6,541 nucleotides of DNA from assembly GCA_946535695.1 (NCBI GenBank), contig CAMNDS010000049.1:1-6541 (forward strand), written 5' to 3'. Made by a program: the position numbers and the translations under genes. The DNA comes from an uncultured Clostridia bacterium. Lineage in GTDB: Bacteria; Bacillota; Clostridia; Oscillospirales; Acutalibacteraceae. A model generated the notes under the pieces. It worked only from the letters and a program-made list of their open reading frames with translations. It had not been told where the DNA came from and searched no databases. Shown one piece after another: positions 4,385 to 6,541 of the stretch (its first letter is position 1; every line of letters begins with the position of its first letter).

Positions 4385-6418
4385 TTACACCTCGTATAAT
4401 TCTATTTCATAATTTTGTGATGCAATATCATTTGCATTGTCGTATGTAATTGTATTTTCACGTTTACATAATTCTTTAAATAAAGGTATTAAACCCTTGC
4501 CACCTCTTAAATTTAATGATGCTAGACATTGAAATTTATTTCCAGCTGCAAATATTTCAATTACTTTGTTTATATCTTTTAATTTATATTTTGCAGAAAT
4601 TCCATTTTCTATTTTTTCAACTGCACCATTATAAACCATTGTATTATAAATTGTTGAAATTGGCACGCCTTTTGTATGTAATTCAATAAATCCGTCGGTG
4701 TCAATTTCAAAATATGTTTTAGGCGCTAAAAACAAGCCATATTTGCATGTAGCTTCAAGCTTTAAAGCACCCAATTCATATTGGTTTGCATCTGTTTCAA
4801 AAATTCCATGTATTGAATCTGTGTCACAATAATAAAAATCTTCTTCTGGTGAATGTATGCATTTTTGTCTAATTGATTTACATAATTTTACACGCCCCAT
4901 TGCAGTTATTAATGCGCCCTGTGTCACGCTCATAATGTTTGTGTCGTCTGTTTCATAGCCGTCTAAAACTAAATGCACCGCGCCCGTTTCTTTGTTTAAT
5001 TCTCTGTGACTCTTTGCACGCTCTGGATTCTGTGCCAATTTGCCATAACTTGAATTTAAACCAAGTTTTGAAAATGCTTGCTTACATGCATTTTTTTCTT
5101 TTTTGCCAGCATTTTTTTCTGCATAAAGTATGTCAACGAATTTTGCGTAATTATAATCATATTGCTTCTCGTATGCGTAAACATAATCGCATGTGAATTC
5201 CATATCATACCAATAATTAATATATTCTTCAAATTCAAATGCAAAAATTAATAAATCATTGCCATATGGATTGTCTGGCGTTTCTGTATATTTTTTAATA
5301 TATGAATCATACCAAACGGGCAGCATGTGCGGCTTCATAACACCACGCCATTTTGTTAAATGTAATATATAAACATATTTATCGTCATTTTTTGTCTTTA
5401 AATAATTTTCATATGTTTGTTTGTATAATCTGCCTTTTAAAGCAATTGATTCATGCATTTGTGCTGGGTAGTGCGAATTATAATCAAATCGTTGAAATTC
5501 ATTTTCTACCAGCTTATTTTGATATTTTTTATTCACGAAACAGATTCCACCACGATATAAACCAGAATAACGAAACAATGTGTCTAATTCCGTCCACATG
5601 ATATATTGCTTTTGAAATTCTTTCAAATCTGCCGCATAGTTTTCTTTATTATATAATATATGCAGCAAATAACGCTTTGCGAATCCGCCAGCTGTCATAA
5701 AATCTGGTTTTGGCGTCAAATGCATGTTGTAATGCTCTGCCAAATATTCGTCGCATTTTTTGACTAAATAGAAAAGGCCTTTTCCGTCAATAATCATATA
5801 GTCAATGGCTTCTTGCGTGAATTTTCCGTCAATTGTATTTTCTTGATAGTCCATTTCAAGCTTACGCAATTTATTGCCGTTTTCGTCTTGAATGTCAAAA
5901 TCATTTAACAGCTTACGCAAACCACCGCCAAATATGTTGCATAAATCATATATTTTAATTTTATGATATACTTTTTTATGCTCTTTGTTTTCGTATAGAT
6001 ACCATATTTTTAATTGATAACGCTGCCCGTATTCACTATGCAATGATTCATACATGTTTAATTTTGCAGCTTTGTTTTCTTTTGAATATTCAACAAATCC
6101 AAGCGTCAACAATTGATAATCAATCTGCGCGAAATCAAATTTTGCATTATAAAACCATAATGTTTTAATATGATGCCATGATATTAAATCAAGCCATTCA
6201 ATAAAATTTGACGCAATAAAATCAAATTTGCCAACGCTTAAAATCCATGCATACGCCGACACGCTGGCGTGCTGTCTAAACCATGCAACGTCGTGAATTG
6301 TGCCAAGCTTATTCAATTCTTGAATCGAAACAATGTTGCCGTCAATCAACGTGTATGTTTCTGTATCTACTGCCGCCCAATCAAATTTTTTTGATTTCGG
6401 CAAATTGTTATAAATCAT
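4385..6418 (-). CDS. protein-primed family B DNA polymerase (677 aa)
   Basis: Replicates the linear phage genome from terminal-protein primers, with proofreading and strand displacement. All landmarks are visible. Exo I is D18-x-E20, Exo II is N91-x-x-F-D95, and Exo III is Y207...D211. YRGG (288-291) links the exonuclease and polymerase domains. Motif A is FDYNSHYPAQM (D312, Y317), motif B is K451-LGLNSSYG (N455, Y458, G459), motif C is YCDTDS (D532, D534), and the K-x-Y motif is K567-T-Y569. Catalytic residues are intact, so the enzyme should be active. It is about 105 residues longer than phi29 polymerase (572). By motif spacing the extra length is spread over the exonuclease domain and the C-terminal thumb (108 residues after Y569). 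The ATG at 6418 follows a GGTGGTG site and a promoter. The last codons (GAG GTG TAA) double as the ribosome site of the next gene. Confidence 0.97.
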   Translation of the reverse strand: MIYNNLPKSKKFDWAAVDTETYTLIDGNIVSIQELNKLGTIHDVAWFRQHASVSAYAWILSVGKFDFIASNFIEWLDLISWHHIKTLWFYNAKFDFAQIDYQLLTLGFVEYSKENKAAKLNMYESLHSEYGQRYQLKIWYLYENKEHKKVYHKIKIYDLCNIFGGGLRKLLNDFDIQDENGNKLRKLEMDYQENTIDGKFTQEAIDYMIIDGKGLFYLVKKCDEYLAEHYNMHLTPKPDFMTAGGFAKRYLLHILYNKENYAADLKEFQKQYIMWTELDTLFRYSGLYRGGICFVNKKYQNKLVENEFQRFDYNSHYPAQMHESIALKGRLYKQTYENYLKTKNDDKYVYILHLTKWRGVMKPHMLPVWYDSYIKKYTETPDNPYGNDLLIFAFEFEEYINYWYDMEFTCDYVYAYEKQYDYNYAKFVDILYAEKNAGKKEKNACKQAFSKLGLNSSYGKLAQNPERAKSHRELNKETGAVHLVLDGYETDDTNIMSVTQGALITAMGRVKLCKSIRQKCIHSPEEDFYYCDTDSIHGIFETDANQYELGALKLEATCKYGLFLAPKTYFEIDTDGFIELHTKGVPISTIYNTMVYNGAVEKIENGISAKYKLKDINKVIEIFAAGNKFQCLASLNLRGGKGLIPLFKELCKRENTITYDNANDIASQNYEIELYEV

Positions 6419-6424
6419 TCACAC

Positions 6425-6436
6425 CACCACCACATT
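6425..6436 (-). repeat. operon-head leader motif AATGTGGTGGTG, copy 1
   Basis: This 12-base string lies between the -10 box and the polymerase ATG. An identical copy at 1514-1525 occupies the same place ahead of the 94-aa membrane protein gene. It contains the GGTGGTG ribosome site that only these two operon-leading genes use; genes inside operons use GAGG or GAGGTG. Confidence 0.6.
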
Positions 6437-6440
6437 ATTG

Positions 6441-6486
6441 ATTATAATGCAGAATCAAAACAAAACAAATATTTTTTTTAAAAAAA
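6441..6486 (-). promoter_or_regulatory. promoter of the polymerase operon with A/T-tract upstream element
   Basis: Perfect -10 TATAAT (6446-6441) with a weak -35 TTGTTT (6468-6463) at 16 bases. Three bases upstream of the -35 is a T7-A8 block (6486-6472), the same design as the promoter at 3796-3844. The start would be near 6434, giving a leader of about 16 nt made of the GTGGTGGTGGTG ribosome site. Confidence 0.62.
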
Positions 6487-6488
6487 TT

Positions 6489-6541
6489 TCATTTTGGCAT
6501 AGCTGCATCATGCTTGCTAGAATTGGCAGAGGCCACAGCAG
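6489..6541 (-). other. GC-richer edge segment, possibly the tail of another gene
   Basis: 26 of 53 bases are G or C, clearly above the rest of the window. One minus-strand frame reads AVASANSSKHDAAMPK then TGA at 6491-6489, which could be the end of an upstream gene. A second frame also stays open into the promoter, so the coding evidence is weak. It could instead be non-coding DNA near a genome end, or a junction with different DNA. Confidence 0.2.

Noticed and set aside
4939..5601. Plus-strand frames, and a second minus-strand frame, inside the polymerase gene
   Set aside because: They lie within the polymerase, which has an unbroken set of catalytic motifs across this region.
1..6541. CRISPR array, insertion sequence or long direct repeats
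   Set aside because: No regularly spaced repeats, no transposase-like product and no long duplicated blocks were seen; the only repeats are the short leader motif and gene junctions.

Overview
The window is about 6.5 kb of strongly AT-rich DNA. Every convincing gene lies on the minus strand, so the reading order runs from high to low coordinates. It looks like part of a small tailed phage of the phi29 type (protein-primed DNA replication, genomes usually near 20 kb). The anchor is a 677-residue family B DNA polymerase with all exonuclease and polymerase motifs, followed two bases later by a small basic helical protein that resembles phage terminal protein. Shine-Dalgarno sites of the GAGGTG type, a near-consensus TTGACA-17-TACAAT promoter and the composition point to a low-GC Bacillota (Firmicutes) host. 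Ordinary stop codons work throughout.

Layout in transcription order. (1) 6541-6489: a short GC-richer stretch of unknown nature. (2) 6486-6441: promoter. (3) 6418-3843: polymerase and putative terminal protein, translationally coupled. (4) 3844-3796: a strong promoter with a hairpin at the expected 5' end of its RNA. It drives a tightly packed run of small genes (3755-1708): 83 aa, a 56 aa four-cysteine protein, 78 aa, 85 aa, a minimal C5-cytosine-methyltransferase-like protein, 70 aa and 109 aa. Most have no recognisable function and probably are early accessory or host-takeover genes. (5) 1707-1577: a non-coding, palindrome-rich segment. (6) 1576-1541: a 15-bp perfect hairpin terminator. 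(7) 1555-1527: a promoter whose -35 lies inside that terminator stem. (8) 1506 to 1: the morphogenesis genes, namely a small membrane protein (holin-like), a coiled-coil scaffold-like protein, the putative major capsid protein (291 aa), and the first 17 codons of the next gene. Scaffold followed by capsid matches phi29 genes 7 and 8.

The most interesting observation is the segment at about 1691-1597. On the transcribed strand it can fold into a closing helix, then an arm with a 7-nt bulge on its 5' side and a distal hairpin, then a second hairpin. Six bases of the bulge (UAUUGA) are perfectly complementary to six bases in the second hairpin's loop (UCAAUA). This order of elements is that of the phi29 packaging RNA (pRNA), whose bulge loop and hairpin loop pair between molecules to build the packaging-motor ring. 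No pRNA is recognisable here by sequence, so this is a structural hypothesis from hand folding.

How the parts work together: the polymerase and terminal protein replicate linear DNA from protein-capped ends, the small genes act early, and the terminator/promoter boundary separates this region from the capsid genes. The structured RNA sits at that boundary.
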